Position numbers and translations under genes: made by a program. Of a stretch of 64,000 bases of DNA, positions 14,101-29,463 are shown one piece after another (position 1 is the stretch's first letter; each line of letters opens with the position of its first letter). The stretch lies in assembly GCF_050436995.1 (NCBI RefSeq), contig NC_134769.1, forward strand, positions 1 through 64,000, given 5' to 3'. Below the pieces are notes generated by a model. The model made no database searches. It saw nothing but the letters and a program-made list of their open reading frames with translations, and was not told the origin of the DNA. The DNA comes from Anticarsia gemmatalis. Lineage: Eukaryota > Arthropoda > Insecta > Lepidoptera > Erebidae.

Positions 14101-17100
14101 AATATCTTTTCAGGGAGATGTTTTAAGATTTCAGGGAGTCATAATATCTTTTCAGGGAGATGTTATAAGATTTCAGGGTGATGTTTTAAGATTTCAGGAA
14201 GCTATTATAAGATTTCAGGGAGTCATAATATCTTTTTAGGGAGATGTTATAAGATTTCAGGGAGTCATAATATCTTTTCAGGGAGATGTTATAAGATTTC
14301 AGGGAGTCATAATATCTTTTTAGGGAGATGTTATAACATTTCAGGGAGTCATAATATCTTTTCAGGGAGATGTTATAAGATTTCAGGGTGATGTTTTAAG
14401 ATTTCAGGAAGCTATTATAAGATTTCAGGGAGTCATAATATCTTTTTAGGGAGATGTTATAAGATTTCAGGGAGTCATAATATCTTTTCAGGGAGATGTT
14501 ATAAGATTTCAGGGTGATGTTTTAAGATTTCAGGAAGCTATTATAAGATTTCAGGGAGTCATAATATCTTTTTAGGGAGATGTTATAAGATTTCAGGGAG
14601 TCATAATATCTTTTCAGGGAGATGTTATTAGATTTCAGGGAGTCATAATATCTTTTCAGGGAGATGTTTTAAGATTTCAGGGAGTCATAATATCTTTTCA
14701 GGGAGATGTTTTAAGATTTCAGGGAGTCATAATATCTTTTCAGGGAGATGTTATAAGATTTCAGGGTGATGTTTTAAGATTTCAGGAAGCTATTATAAGA
14801 TTTCAGGGAGTCATAATATCTTTTTAGGGAGATGTTATAAGATTTCAGGGAGTCATAATATCTTTTCAGGGAGATGTTATTAGATTTCAGGGAGTCATAA
14901 TATCTTTTCAGGGAGATGTTTTAAGATTTCAGGGAGTCATAATATCTTTTCAGGGAGATGTTTTAAGATTTCAGGGAGTCATAATATCTTTTCAGGGAGA
15001 TGTTATAAGATTTCAGGGTGATGTTTTAAGATTTCAGGAAGCTATTATAAGATTTCAGGGAGTCATAATATCTTTTTAGGGAGATGTTATAAGATTTCAG
15101 GGAGTCATAATATCTTTTCAGGGAGATGTTATTAGATTTCAGGGAGTCATAATATCTTTTCAGGGAGATGTTTTAAGATTTCAGGGAGTCATAATATCTT
15201 TTCAGGGAGATGTTATTAGATTTCAGGGAGTCATAATATCTTTTCAGGGAGATGTTTTAAGATTTCAGGGAGTCATAATATCTTTTCAGGGAGATGTTTT
15301 AAGATTTCAGGGAGTCATAATATCTTTTCAGGGAGATGTTTTAAGATTTCAGGGAGTCATAATATCTTTTCAGGGAGATGTTATAAGATTTCAGGGTGAT
15401 GTTTTAAGATTTCAGGAAGCTATTATAAGATTTCAGGGAGTCATAATATCTTTTTAGGGAGATGTTATAAGATTTCAGGGAGTCATAATATCTTTTCAGG
15501 GAGATGTTATTAGATTTCAGGGAGTCATAATATCTTTTCAGGGAGATGTTTTAAGATTTCAGGGAGTCATAATATCTTTTCAGGGAGATGTTTTAAGATT
15601 TCAGGGAGTCATAATATCTTTTCAGGGAGATGTTATAAGATTTCAGGGTGATGTTTTAAGATTTCAGGAAGCTATTATAAGATTTCAGGGAGTCATAATA
15701 TCTTTTTAGGGAGATGTTATAAGATTTCAGGGAGTCATAATATCTTTTCAGGGAGATGTTTTAAGATTTCAGGGAGTCATAATATCTTTTCAGGGAGATG
15801 TTTTAAGATTTCAGGGAGTCATAATATCTTTTCAGGGAGATGTTATTAGATTTCAGGGAGTCATAATATCTTTTCAGGGAGATGTTTTAAGATTTCAGGG
15901 AGTCATAATATCTTTTCAGGGAGATGTTTTAAGATTTCAGGGAGTCATAATATCTTTTCAGGGAGATGTTATTAGATTTCAGGGAGTCATAATATCTTTT
16001 CAGGGAGATGTTTTTAGATTTCAGGGAGTCATAATATCTTTTCAGGGAGATGTTTTAAGATTTCAGGGAGTCATAATATCTTTTCAGGGAGATGTTATAA
16101 GATTTCAGGGTGATGTTTTAAGATTTCAGGAAGCTATTATAAGATTTCAGGGAGTCATAATATCTTTTCAGGGAGATGTTTTAAGATTTCAGGGAGTCAT
16201 AATATCTTTTCAGGGAGATGTTATAAGATTTCAGGGTGATGTTTTAAGATTTCAGGAAGCTATTATAAGATTTCAGGGAGTCATAATATCTTTTTAGGGA
16301 GATGTTATAAGATTTCAGGGAGTCATAATATCTTTTCAGGGAGATGTTATTAGATTTCAGGGAGTCATAATATCTTTTCAGGGAGATGTTTTAAGATTTC
16401 AGGGAGTCATAATATCTTTTTAGGGAGATGTTATAAGATTTCAGGGAGTCATAATATCTTTTCAGGGAGATGTTATAAGATTTCAGGGAGTCATAATATC
16501 TTTTCAGGGAGATGTTATAAGATTTCAGGGAGTCATAATATCTTTTCAGGGAGATGTTTTAAGATTTCAGGGAGTCATAATATCTTTTCAGGGAGATGTT
16601 ATAAGATTTCAGGGAGTCATAATATCTTTTCAGGGAGATGTTATAAGATTTCAGGGTGATGTTTTAAGATTTCAGGAAGCTATTATAAGATTTCAGGGAG
16701 TCATAATATCTTTTTAGGGAGATGTTATAAGATTTCAGGGAGTCATAATATCTTTTCAGGGAGATGTTATAAGATTTCAGGGTGATGTTTTAAGATTTCA
16801 GGAAGCTATTATAAGATTTCAGGGAGTCATAATATCTTTTTAGGGAGATGTTATAAGATTTCAGGGAGTCATAATATCTTTTCAGGGAGATGTTATAAGA
16901 TTTCAGGGTGATGTTTTAAGATTTCAGGAAGCTATTATAAGATTTCAGGGAGTCATAATATCTTTTCAGGGAGATGTTATAAGATTTCAGGGTGATGTTT
17001 TAAGATTTCAGGAAGCTATTATAAGATTTCAGGGAGTCATAATATCTTTTTAGGGAGATGTTATAAGATTTCAGGGAGTCATAATATCTTTTCAGGGAGA

Positions 17101-19194
17101 TGTTATAAGATTTCAGGGAGTCATAATATCTTTTTAGGGAGATGTTATAAGATTTCAGGGAGTCATAATATCTTTTCAGGGAGATGTTTTAAGATTTCAG
17201 GGAGTCATAATATCTTTTCAGGGAGATGTTATAAGATTTCAGGGAGTCATAATATCTTTTCAGGGAGATGTTATAAGATTTCAGGGTGATGTTTTAAGAT
17301 TTCAGGAAGCTATTATAAGATTTCAGGGAGTCATAATATCTTTTCAGGGAGATGTTATAAGATTTCAGGGAGTCATAATATCTTTTCAGGGAGATGTTAT
17401 AAGATTTCAGGGAGTCATAATATCTTTTCAGGGAGATGTTATAAGATTTCAGGGAGTCATAATATCTTTTCAGGGAGATGTTATAAGATTTCAGGGTGAT
17501 GTTTTAAGATTTCAGGAAGCTATTATAAGATTTCAGGGAGTCATAATATCTTTTTAGGGAGATGTTATAAGATTTCAGGGAGTCATAATATCTTTTCAGG
17601 GAGATGTTATAAGATTTCAGGGTGATGTTTTAAGATTTCAGGAAGCTATTATAAGATTTCAGGGAGTCATAATATCTTTTCAGGGAGATGTTATAAGATT
17701 TCAGGGAGTCATAATATCTTTTCAGGGAGATGTTATAAGATTTCAGGGTGATGTTTTAAGATTTCAGGAAGCTATTATAAGATTTCAGGGAGTCATAATA
17801 TCTTTTTAGGGAGATGTTATAAGATTTCAGGGAGTCATAATATCTTTTCAGGGAGATGTTATAAGATTTCAGGGTGATGTTTTAAGATTTCAGGAAGCTA
17901 TTATAAGATTTCAGGGAGTCATAATATCTTTTCAGGGAGATGTTATAAGATTTCAGGGTGATGTTTTAAGATTTCAGGAAGCTATTATAAGATTTCAGGG
18001 AGTCATAATATCTTTTTAGGGAGATGTTATAAGATTTCAGGGAGTCATAATATCTTTTCAGGGAGATGTTATAAGATTTCAGGGTGATGTTTTAAGATTT
18101 CAGGAAGCTATTATAAGATTTCAGGGAGTCATAATATCTTTTTAGGGAGATGTTATAAGATTTCAGGGAGTCATAATATCTTTTCAGGGAGATGTTATAA
18201 GATTTCAGGGTGATGTTTTAAGATTTCAGGAAGCTATTATAAGATTTCAGGGAGTCATAATATCTTTTCAGGGAGATGTTATAAGATTTCAGGGTGATGT
18301 TTTAAGATTTCAGGAAGCTATTATAAGATTTCAGGGAGTCATAATATCTTTTTAGGGAGATGTTATAAGATTTCAGGGAGTCATAATATCTTTTTAGGGA
18401 GATGTTATAAGATTTCAGGGAGTCATAATATCTTTTCAGGGAGATGTTATAAGATTTCAGGGTGATGTTTTAAGATTTCAGGAAGCTATTATAAGATTTC
18501 AGGGAGTCATAATATCTTTTCAGGGAGATGTTATAAGATTTCAGGGTGATGTTTTAAGATTTCAGGAAGCTATTATAAGATTTCAGGGAGTCATAATATC
18601 TTTTTAGGGAGATGTTTTAAGATTTCAGGGAGTCATAATATCTTTTTAGGGAGATGTTATAACATTTCAGGGAGTCATAATATCTTTTCAGGGAGATGTT
18701 ATAAGATTTCAGGGTGATGTTTTAAGATTTCAGGAAGCTATTATAAGATTTCAGGGAGTCATAATATCTTTTTAGGGAGATGTTATAAGATTTCAGGGAG
18801 TCATAATATCTTTTCAGGGAGATGTTATAAGATTTCAGGGTGATGTTTTAAGATTTCAGGAAGCTATTATAAGATTTCAGGGAGTCATAATATCTTTTTA
18901 GGGAGATGTTATAAGATTTCAGGGAGTCATAATATCTTTTCAGGGAGATGTTATAAGATTTCAGGGTGATGTTTTAAGATTTCAGGAAGCTATTATAAGA
19001 TTTCAGGGAGTCATAATATCTTTTTAGGGAGATGTTATAAGATTTCAGGGAGTCATAATATCTTTTCAGGGAGATGTTATAAGATTTCAGGGTGATGTTT
19101 TAAGATTTCAGGAAGCTATTATAAGATTTCAGGGAGTCATAATATCTTTTTAGGGAGATGTTTTAAGATTTCAGGGAGTCATAATATCTTTTTA

Positions 19195-20034
19195 GGGAGA
19201 TGTTATAACATTTCAGGGAGTCATAATATCTTTTCAGGGAGATGTTATAAGATTTCAGGGTGATGTTTTAAGATTTCAGGAAGCTATTATAAGATTTCAG
19301 GGAGTCATAATATCTTTTTAGGGAGATGTTATAAGATTTCAGGGAGTCATAATATCTTTTCAGGGAGATGTTATAAGATTTCAGGGTGATGTTTTAAGAT
19401 TTCAGGAAGCTATTATAAGATTTCAGGGAGTCATAATATCTTTTTAGGGAGATGTTATAAGATTTCAGGGAGTCATAATATCTTTTCAGGGAGATGTTAT
19501 AAGATTTCAGGGTGATGTTTTAAGATTTCAGGAAGCTATTATAAGATTTCAGGGAGTCATAATATCTTTTTAGGGAGATGTTTTAAGATTTCAGGGAGTC
19601 ATAATATCTTTTTAGGGAGATGTTATAACATTTCAGGGAGTCATAATATCTTTTCAGGGAGATGTTATAAGATTTCAGGGTGATGTTTTAAGATTTCAGG
19701 AAGCTATTATAAGATTTCAGGGAGTCATAATATCTTTTTAGGGAGATGTTATAAGATTTCAGGGAGTCATAATATCTTTTCAGGGAGATGTTATAAGATT
19801 TCAGGGTGATGTTTTAAGATTTCAGGAAGCTATTATAAGATTTCAGGGAGTCATAATATCTTTTTAGGGAGATGTTATAAGATTTCAGGGAGTCATAATA
19901 TCTTTTCAGGGAGATGTTATAAGATTTCAGGGTGATGTTTTAAGATTTCAGGAAGCTATTATAAGATTTCAGGGAGTCATAATATCTTTTTAGGGAGATG
20001 TTATAAGATTTCAGGGAGTCATAATATCTTTTCA
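19195..20034. repeat. Example of a 420-bp higher-order repeat in the satellite
   Basis: The rare monomer with ttataacattt starts at 19,195 and again at 19,615, a spacing of 420 bp (20 monomers) with matching flanking order. The same 420-bp unit is seen near 24,900-25,750 and 26,430-27,270. Confidence 0.85.
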
Positions 20035-23000
20035 GGGAGATGTTTTAAGATTTCAGGGAGTCATAATATCTTTTCAGGGAGATGTTATAAGATTTCAGGG
20101 AGTCATAATATCTTTTCAGGGAGATGTTATAAGATTTCAGGGTGATGTTTTAAGATTTCAGGAAGCTATTATAAGATTTCAGGGAGTCATAATATCTTTT
20201 CAGGGAGATGTTATAAGATTTCAGGGAGTCATAATATCTTTTCAGGGAGATGTTATAAGATTTCAGGGAGTCATAATATCTTTTCAGGGAGATGTTATAA
20301 GATTTCAGGGAGTCATAATATCTTTTCAGGGAGATGTTATAAGATTTCAGGGTGATGTTTTAAGATTTCAGGAAGCTATTATAAGATTTCAGGGAGTCAT
20401 AATATCTTTTTAGGGAGATGTTATAAGATTTCAGGGAGTCATAATATCTTTTCAGGGAGATGTTATAAGATTTCAGGGTGATGTTTTAAGATTTCAGGAA
20501 GCTATTATAAGATTTCAGGGAGTCATAATATCTTTTCAGGGAGATGTTATAAGATTTCAGGGAGTCATAATATCTTTTCAGGGAGATGTTATAAGATTTC
20601 AGGGTGATGTTTTAAGATTTCAGGAAGCTATTATAAGATTTCAGGGAGTCATAATATCTTTTTAGGGAGATGTTATAAGATTTCAGGGAGTCATAATATC
20701 TTTTCAGGGAGATGTTATAAGATTTCAGGGTGATGTTTTAAGATTTCAGGAAGCTATTATAAGATTTCAGGGAGTCATAATATCTTTTCAGGGAGATGTT
20801 ATAAGATTTCAGGGTGATGTTTTAAGATTTCAGGAAGCTATTATAAGATTTCAGGGAGTCATAATATCTTTTTAGGGAGATGTTATAAGATTTCAGGGAG
20901 TCATAATATCTTTTCAGGGAGATGTTATAAGATTTCAGGGTGATGTTTTAAGATTTCAGGAAGCTATTATAAGATTTCAGGGAGTCATAATATCTTTTTA
21001 GGGAGATGTTATAAGATTTCAGGGAGTCATAATATCTTTTCAGGGAGATGTTATAAGATTTCAGGGTGATGTTTTAAGATTTCAGGAAGCTATTATAAGA
21101 TTTCAGGGAGTCATAATATCTTTTCAGGGAGATGTTATAAGATTTCAGGGTGATGTTTTAAGATTTCAGGAAGCTATTATAAGATTTCAGGGAGTCATAA
21201 TATCTTTTTAGGGAGATGTTATAAGATTTCAGGGAGTCATAATATCTTTTTAGGGAGATGTTATAAGATTTCAGGGAGTCATAATATCTTTTCAGGGAGA
21301 TGTTATAAGATTTCAGGGTGATGTTTTAAGATTTCAGGAAGCTATTATAAGATTTCAGGGAGTCATAATATCTTTTTAGGGAGATGTTATAAGATTTCAG
21401 GGAGTCATAATATCTTTTCAGGGAGATGTTATAAGATTTCAGGGAGTCATAATATCTTTTTAGGGAGATGTTATAAGATTTCAGGGAGTCATAATATCTT
21501 TTCAGGGAGATGTTATAAGATTTCAGGGTGATGTTTTAAGATTTCAGGAAGCTATTATAAGATTTCAGGGAGTCATAATATCTTTTCAGGGAGATGTTAT
21601 AAGATTTCAGGGTGATGTTTTAAGATTTCAGGAAGCTATTATAAGATTTCAGGGAGTCATAATATCTTTTCAGGGAGATGTTATAAGATTTCAGGGTGAT
21701 GTTTTAAGATTTCAGGAAGCTATTATAAGATTTCAGGGAGTCATAATATCTTTTTAGGGAGATGTTATAAGATTTCAGGGAGTCATAATATCTTTTCAGG
21801 GAGATGTTATAAGATTTCAGGGAGTCATAATATCTTTTTAGGGAGATGTTATATGATTTCAGGGAGTCATAATATCTTTTCAGGGAGATGTTATAAGATT
21901 TCAGGGTGATGTTTTAAGATTTCAGGAAGCTATTATAAGATTTCAGGGAGTCATAATATCTTTTCAGGGAGATGTTATAAGATTTCAGGGTGATGTTTTA
22001 AGATTTCAGGAAGCTATTATAAGATTTCAGGGAGTCATAATATCTTTTTAGGGAGATGTTTTAAGATTTCAGGGAGTCATAATATCTTTTTAGGGAGATG
22101 TTATAAGATTTCAGGGAGTCATAATATCTTTTCAGGGAGATGTTATAAGATTTCAGGGTGATGTTTTAAGATTTCAGGAAGCTATTATAAGATTTCAGGG
22201 AGTCATAATATCTTTTCAGGGAGATGTTATAAGATTTCAGGGTGATGTTTTAAGATTTCAGGAAGCTATTATAAGATTTCAGGGAGTCATAATATCTTTT
22301 TAGGGAGATGTTATAAGATTTCAGGGAGTCATAATATCTTTTCAGGGAGATGTTATAAGATTTCAGGGTGATGTTTTAAGATTTCAGGAAGCTATTATAA
22401 GATTTCAGGGAGTCATAATATCTTTTTAGGGAGATGTTATAAGATTTCAGGGAGTCATAATATCTTTTCAGGGAGATGTTATAAGATTTCAGGGTGATGT
22501 TTTAAGATTTCAGGAAGCTATTATAAGATTTCAGGGAGTCATAATATCTTTTCAGGGAGATGTTATAAGATTTCAGGGTGATGTTTTAAGATTTCAGGAA
22601 GCTATTATAAGATTTCAGGGAGTCATAATATCTTTTTAGGGAGATGTTATAAGATTTCAGGGAGTCATAATATCTTTTCAGGGAGATGTTATAAGATTTC
22701 AGGGTGATGTTTTAAGATTTCAGGAAGCTATTATAAGATTTCAGGGAGTCATAATATCTTTTTAGGGAGATGTTATAAGATTTCAGGGAGTCATAATATC
22801 TTTTCAGGGAGATGTTATAAGATTTCAGGGTGATGTTTTAAGATTTCAGGAAGCTATTATAAGATTTCAGGGAGTCATAATATCATTTCAGGGAGATGTT
22901 TTAAGATTTCAGGAAGCTATTATAAGATTTCAGGGAGTCATAATATCTTTTCAGGGAGATGTTATAAGATTTCAGGGTGATGTTTTAAGATTTCAGGAAG

Positions 23001-26000
23001 CTATTATAAGATTTCAGGGAGTCATAATATCTTTTCAGGGAGATGTTATAAGATTTCAGGGTGATGTTTTAAGATTTCAGGAAGCTATTATAAGATTTCA
23101 GGGAGTCATAATATCTTTTTAGGGAGATGTTATAAGATTTCAGGGAGTCATAATATCTTTTCAGGGAGATGTTATAAGATTTCAGGGTGATGTTTTAAGA
23201 TTTCAGGAAGCTATTATAAGATTTCAGGGAGTCATAATATCTTTTTAGGGAGATGTTATAAGATTTCAGGGAGTCATAATATCTTTTCAGGGAGATGTTA
23301 TAAGATTTCAGGGTGATGTTTTAAGATTTCAGGAAGCTATTATAAGATTTCAGGGAGTCATAATATCATTTCAGGGAGATGTTTTAAGATTTCAGGAAGC
23401 TATTATAAGATTTCAGGGAGTCATAATATCTTTTCAGGGAGATGTTATAAGATTTCAGGGTGATGTTTTAAGATTTCAGGAAGCTATTATAAGATTTCAG
23501 GGAGTCATAATATCTTTTTAGGGAGATGTTATAAGATTTCAGGGAGTCATAATATCTTTTCAGGGAGATGTTATAAGATTTCAGGGAGTCATAATATCTT
23601 TTTAGGGAGATGTTATAAGATTTCAGGGAGTCATAATATCTTTTCAGGGAGATGTTATAAGATTTCAGGGTGATGTTTTAAGATTTCAGGAAGCTATTAT
23701 AAGATTTCAGGGAGTCATAATATCTTTTCAGGGAGATGTTATAAGATTTCAGGGTGATGTTTTAAGATTTCAGGAAGCTATTATAAGATTTCAGGGAGTC
23801 ATAATATCTTTTTAGGGAGATGTTTTAAGATTTCAGGGAGTCATAATATCTTTTTAGGGAGATGTTATAAGATTTCAGGGAGTCATAATATCTTTTCAGG
23901 GAGATGTTATAAGATTTCAGGGTGATGTTTTAAGATTTCAGGAAGCTATTATAAGATTTCAGGGAGTCATAATATCTTTTCAGGGAGATGTTATAAGATT
24001 TCAGGGTGATGTTTTAAGATTTCAGGAAGCTATTATAAGATTTCAGGGAGTCATAATATCTTTTTAGGGAGATGTTATAAGATTTCAGGGAGTCATAATA
24101 TCTTTTCAGGGAGATGTTATAAGATTTCAGGGTGATGTTTTAAGATTTCAGGAAGCTATTATAAGATTTCAGGGAGTCATAATATCTTTTTAGGGAGATG
24201 TTATAAGATTTCAGGGAGTCATAATATCTTTTCAGGGAGATGTTATAAGATTTCAGGGTGATGTTTTAAGATTTCAGGAAGCTATTATAAGATTTCAGGG
24301 AGTCATAATATCTTTTCAGGGAGATGTTATAAGATTTCAGGGTGATGTTTTAAGATTTCAGGAAGCTATTATAAGATTTCAGGGAGTCATAATATCTTTT
24401 TAGGGAGATGTTATAAGATTTCAGGGAGTCATAATATCTTTTCAGGGAGATGTTATAAGATTTCAGGGTGATGTTTTAAGATTTCAGGAAGCTATTATAA
24501 GATTTCAGGGAGTCATAATATCTTTTTAGGGAGATGTTATAAGATTTCAGGGAGTCATAATATCTTTTCAGGGAGATGTTATAAGATTTCAGGGTGATGT
24601 TTTAAGATTTCAGGAAGCTATTATAAGATTTCAGGGAGTCATAATATCTTTTCAGGGAGATGTTATAAGATTTCAGGGTGATGTTTTAAGATTTCAGGAA
24701 GCTATTATAAGATTTCAGGGAGTCATAATATCTTTTTAGGGAGATGTTATAAGATTTCAGGGAGTCATAATATCTTTTCAGGGAGATGTTATAAGATTTC
24801 AGGGTGATGTTTTAAGATTTCAGGAAGCTATTATAAGATTTCAGGGAGTCATAATATCTTTTTAGGGAGATGTTTTAAGATTTCAGGGAGTCATAATATC
24901 TTTTTAGGGAGATGTTATAACATTTCAGGGAGTCATAATATCTTTTCAGGGAGATGTTATAAGATTTCAGGGTGATGTTTTAAGATTTCAGGAAGCTATT
25001 ATAAGATTTCAGGGAGTCATAATATCTTTTTAGGGAGATGTTATAAGATTTCAGGGAGTCATAATATCTTTTCAGGGAGATGTTATAAGATTTCAGGGTG
25101 ATGTTTTAAGATTTCAGGAAGCTATTATAAGATTTCAGGGAGTCATAATATCTTTTTAGGGAGATGTTATAAGATTTCAGGGAGTCATAATATCTTTTCA
25201 GGGAGATGTTATAAGATTTCAGGGTGATGTTTTAAGATTTCAGGAAGCTATTATAAGATTTCAGGGAGTCATAATATCTTTTTAGGGAGATGTTTTAAGA
25301 TTTCAGGGAGTCATAATATCTTTTTAGGGAGATGTTATAACATTTCAGGGAGTCATAATATCTTTTCAGGGAGATGTTATAAGATTTCAGGGTGATGTTT
25401 TAAGATTTCAGGAAGCTATTATAAGATTTCAGGGAGTCATAATATCTTTTTAGGGAGATGTTATAAGATTTCAGGGAGTCATAATATCTTTTCAGGGAGA
25501 TGTTATAAGATTTCAGGGTGATGTTTTAAGATTTCAGGAAGCTATTATAAGATTTCAGGGAGTCATAATATCTTTTTAGGGAGATGTTATAAGATTTCAG
25601 GGAGTCATAATATCTTTTCAGGGAGATGTTATAAGATTTCAGGGTGATGTTTTAAGATTTCAGGAAGCTATTATAAGATTTCAGGGAGTCATAATATCTT
25701 TTTAGGGAGATGTTATAAGATTTCAGGGAGTCATAATATCTTTTCAGGGAGATGTTATAAGATTTCAGGGTGATGTTTTAAGATTTCAGGAAGCTATTAT
25801 AAGATTTCAGGGAGTCATAATATCTTTTTAGGGAGATGTTTTAAGATTTCAGGGAGTCATAATATCTTTTTAGGGAGATGTTATAACATTTCAGGGAGTC
25901 ATAATATCTTTTCAGGGAGATGTTATAAGATTTCAGGGTGATGTTTTAAGATTTCAGGAAGCTATTATAAGATTTCAGGGAGTCATAATATCTTTTTAGG

Positions 26001-29000
26001 GAGATGTTATAAGATTTCAGGGAGTCATAATATCTTTTCAGGGAGATGTTATAAGATTTCAGGGTGATGTTTTAAGATTTCAGGAAGCTATTATAAGATT
26101 TCAGGGAGTCATAATATCTTTTTAGGGAGATGTTATAAGATTTCAGGGAGTCATAATATCTTTTCAGGGAGATGTTATAAGATTTCAGGGTGATGTTTTA
26201 AGATTTCAGGAAGCTATTATAAGATTTCAGGGAGTCATAATATCTTTTTAGGGAGATGTTATAAGATTTCAGGGAGTCATAATATCTTTTCAGGGAGATG
26301 TTATAAGATTTCAGGGTGATGTTTTAAGATTTCAGGAAGCTATTATAAGATTTCAGGGAGTCATAATATCTTTTTAGGGAGATGTTTTAAGATTTCAGGG
26401 AGTCATAATATCTTTTTAGGGAGATGTTATAACATTTCAGGGAGTCATAATATCTTTTCAGGGAGATGTTATAAGATTTCAGGGTGATGTTTTAAGATTT
26501 CAGGAAGCTATTATAAGATTTCAGGGAGTCATAATATCTTTTTAGGGAGATGTTATAAGATTTCAGGGAGTCATAATATCTTTTCAGGGAGATGTTATAA
26601 GATTTCAGGGTGATGTTTTAAGATTTCAGGAAGCTATTATAAGATTTCAGGGAGTCATAATATCTTTTTAGGGAGATGTTATAAGATTTCAGGGAGTCAT
26701 AATATCTTTTCAGGGAGATGTTATAAGATTTCAGGGTGATGTTTTAAGATTTCAGGAAGCTATTATAAGATTTCAGGGAGTCATAATATCTTTTTAGGGA
26801 GATGTTTTAAGATTTCAGGGAGTCATAATATCTTTTTAGGGAGATGTTATAACATTTCAGGGAGTCATAATATCTTTTCAGGGAGATGTTATAAGATTTC
26901 AGGGTGATGTTTTAAGATTTCAGGAAGCTATTATAAGATTTCAGGGAGTCATAATATCTTTTTAGGGAGATGTTATAAGATTTCAGGGAGTCATAATATC
27001 TTTTCAGGGAGATGTTATAAGATTTCAGGGTGATGTTTTAAGATTTCAGGAAGCTATTATAAGATTTCAGGGAGTCATAATATCTTTTTAGGGAGATGTT
27101 ATAAGATTTCAGGGAGTCATAATATCTTTTCAGGGAGATGTTATTAGATTTCAGGGAGTCATAATATCTTTTCAGGGAGATGTTTTAAGATTTCAGGGAG
27201 TCATAATATCTTTTCAGGGAGATGTTTTAAGATTTCAGGGAGTCATAATATCTTTTCAGGGAGATGTTATAAGATTTCAGGGTGATGTTTTAAGATTTCA
27301 GGAAGCTATTATAAGATTTCAGGGAGTCATAATATCTTTTTAGGGAGATGTTATAAGATTTCAGGGAGTCATAATATCTTTTCAGGGAGATGTTATAAGA
27401 TTTCAGGGAGTCATAATATCTTTTTAGGGAGATGTTATAACATTTCAGGGAGTCATAATATCTTTTCAGGGAGATGTTATAAGATTTCAGGGTGATGTTT
27501 TAAGATTTCAGGAAGCTATTATAAGATTTCAGGGAGTCATAATATCTTTTCAGGGAGATGTTTTAAGATTTCAGGGAGTCATAATATCTTTTCAGGGAGA
27601 TGTTATAAGATTTCAGGGTGATGTTTTAAGATTTCAGGAAGCTATTATAAGATTTCAGGGAGTCATAATATCTTTTTAGGGAGATGTTATAAGATTTCAG
27701 GGAGTCATAATATCTTTTCAGGGAGATGTTATAAGATTTCAGGGAGTCATAATATCTTTTTAGGGAGATGTTATAAGATTTCAGGGAGTCATAATATCTT
27801 TTCAGGGAGATGTTATAAGATTTCAGGGTGATGTTTTAAGATTTCAGGAAGCTATTATAAGATTTCAGGGAGTCATAATATCTTTTTAGGGAGATGTTAT
27901 AAGATTTCAGGGAGTCATAATATCTTTTCAGGGAGATGTTATAAGATTTCAGGGAGTCATAATATCTTTTTAGGGAGATGTTATAACATTTCAGGGAGTC
28001 ATAATATCTTTTCAGGGAGATGTTATAAGATTTCAGGGTGATGTTTTAAGATTTCAGGAAGCTATTATAAGATTTCAGGGAGTCATAATATCTTTTTAGG
28101 GAGATGTTATAAGATTTCAGGGAGTCATAATATCTTTTCAGGGAGATGTTATAAGATTTCAGGGTGATGTTTTAAGATTTCAGGAAGCTATTATAAGATT
28201 TCAGGGAGTCATAATATCTTTTCAGGGAGATGTTATAAGATTTCAGGGTGATGTTTTAAGATTTCAGGAAGCTATTATAAGATTTCAGGGAGTCATAATA
28301 TCTTTTTAGGGAGATGTTATAAGATTTCAGGGAGTCATAATATCTTTTCAGGGAGATGTTATAAGATTTCAGGGTGATGTTTTAAGATTTCAGGAAGCTA
28401 TTATAAGATTTCAGGGAGTCATAATATCTTTTTAGGGAGATGTTATAAGATTTCAGGGAGTCATAATATCTTTTCAGGGAGATGTTATTAGATTTCAGGG
28501 AGTCATAATATCTTTTCAGGGAGATGTTTTAAGATTTCAGGGAGTCATAATATCTTTTCAGGGAGATGTTTTAAGATTTCAGGGAGTCATAATATCTTTT
28601 CAGGGAGATGTTATAAGATTTCAGGGTGATGTTTTAAGATTTCAGGAAGCTATTATAAGATTTCAGGGAGTCATAATATCTTTTTAGGGAGATGTTATAA
28701 GATTTCAGGGAGTCATAATATCTTTTCAGGGAGATGTTATTAGATTTCAGGGAGTCATAATATCTTTTCAGGGAGATGTTTTAAGATTTCAGGGAGTCAT
28801 AATATCTTTTCAGGGAGATGTTTTAAGATTTCAGGGAGTCATAATATCTTTTCAGGGAGATGTTATAAGATTTCAGGGTGATGTTTTAAGATTTCAGGAA
28901 GCTATTATAAGATTTCAGGGAGTCATAATATCTTTTTAGGGAGATGTTATAAGATTTCAGGGAGTCATAATATCTTTTCAGGGAGATGTTATTAGATTTC

Positions 29001-29463
29001 AGGGAGTCATAATATCTTTTCAGGGAGATGTTTTAAGATTTCAGGGAGTCATAATATCTTTTCAGGGAGATGTTATTAGATTTCAGGGAGTCATAATATC
29101 TTTTCAGGGAGATGTTTTAAGATTTCAGGGAGTCATAATATCTTTTCAGGGAGATGTTTTAAGATTTCAGGGAGTCATAATATCTTTTCAGGGAGATGTT
29201 TTAAGATTTCAGGGAGTCATAATATCTTTTCAGGGAGATGTTATTAGATTTCAGGGAGTCATAATATCTTTTCAGGGAGATGTTTTAAGATTTCAGGGAG
29301 TCATAATATCTTTTCAGGGAGATGTTTTAAGATTTCAGGGAGTCATAATATCTTTTCAGGGAGATGTTATAAGATTTCAGGGTGATGTTTTAAGATTTCA
29401 GGAAGCTATTATAAGATTTCAGGGAGTCATAATATCTTTTTAGGGAGATGTTATAAGATTTCA

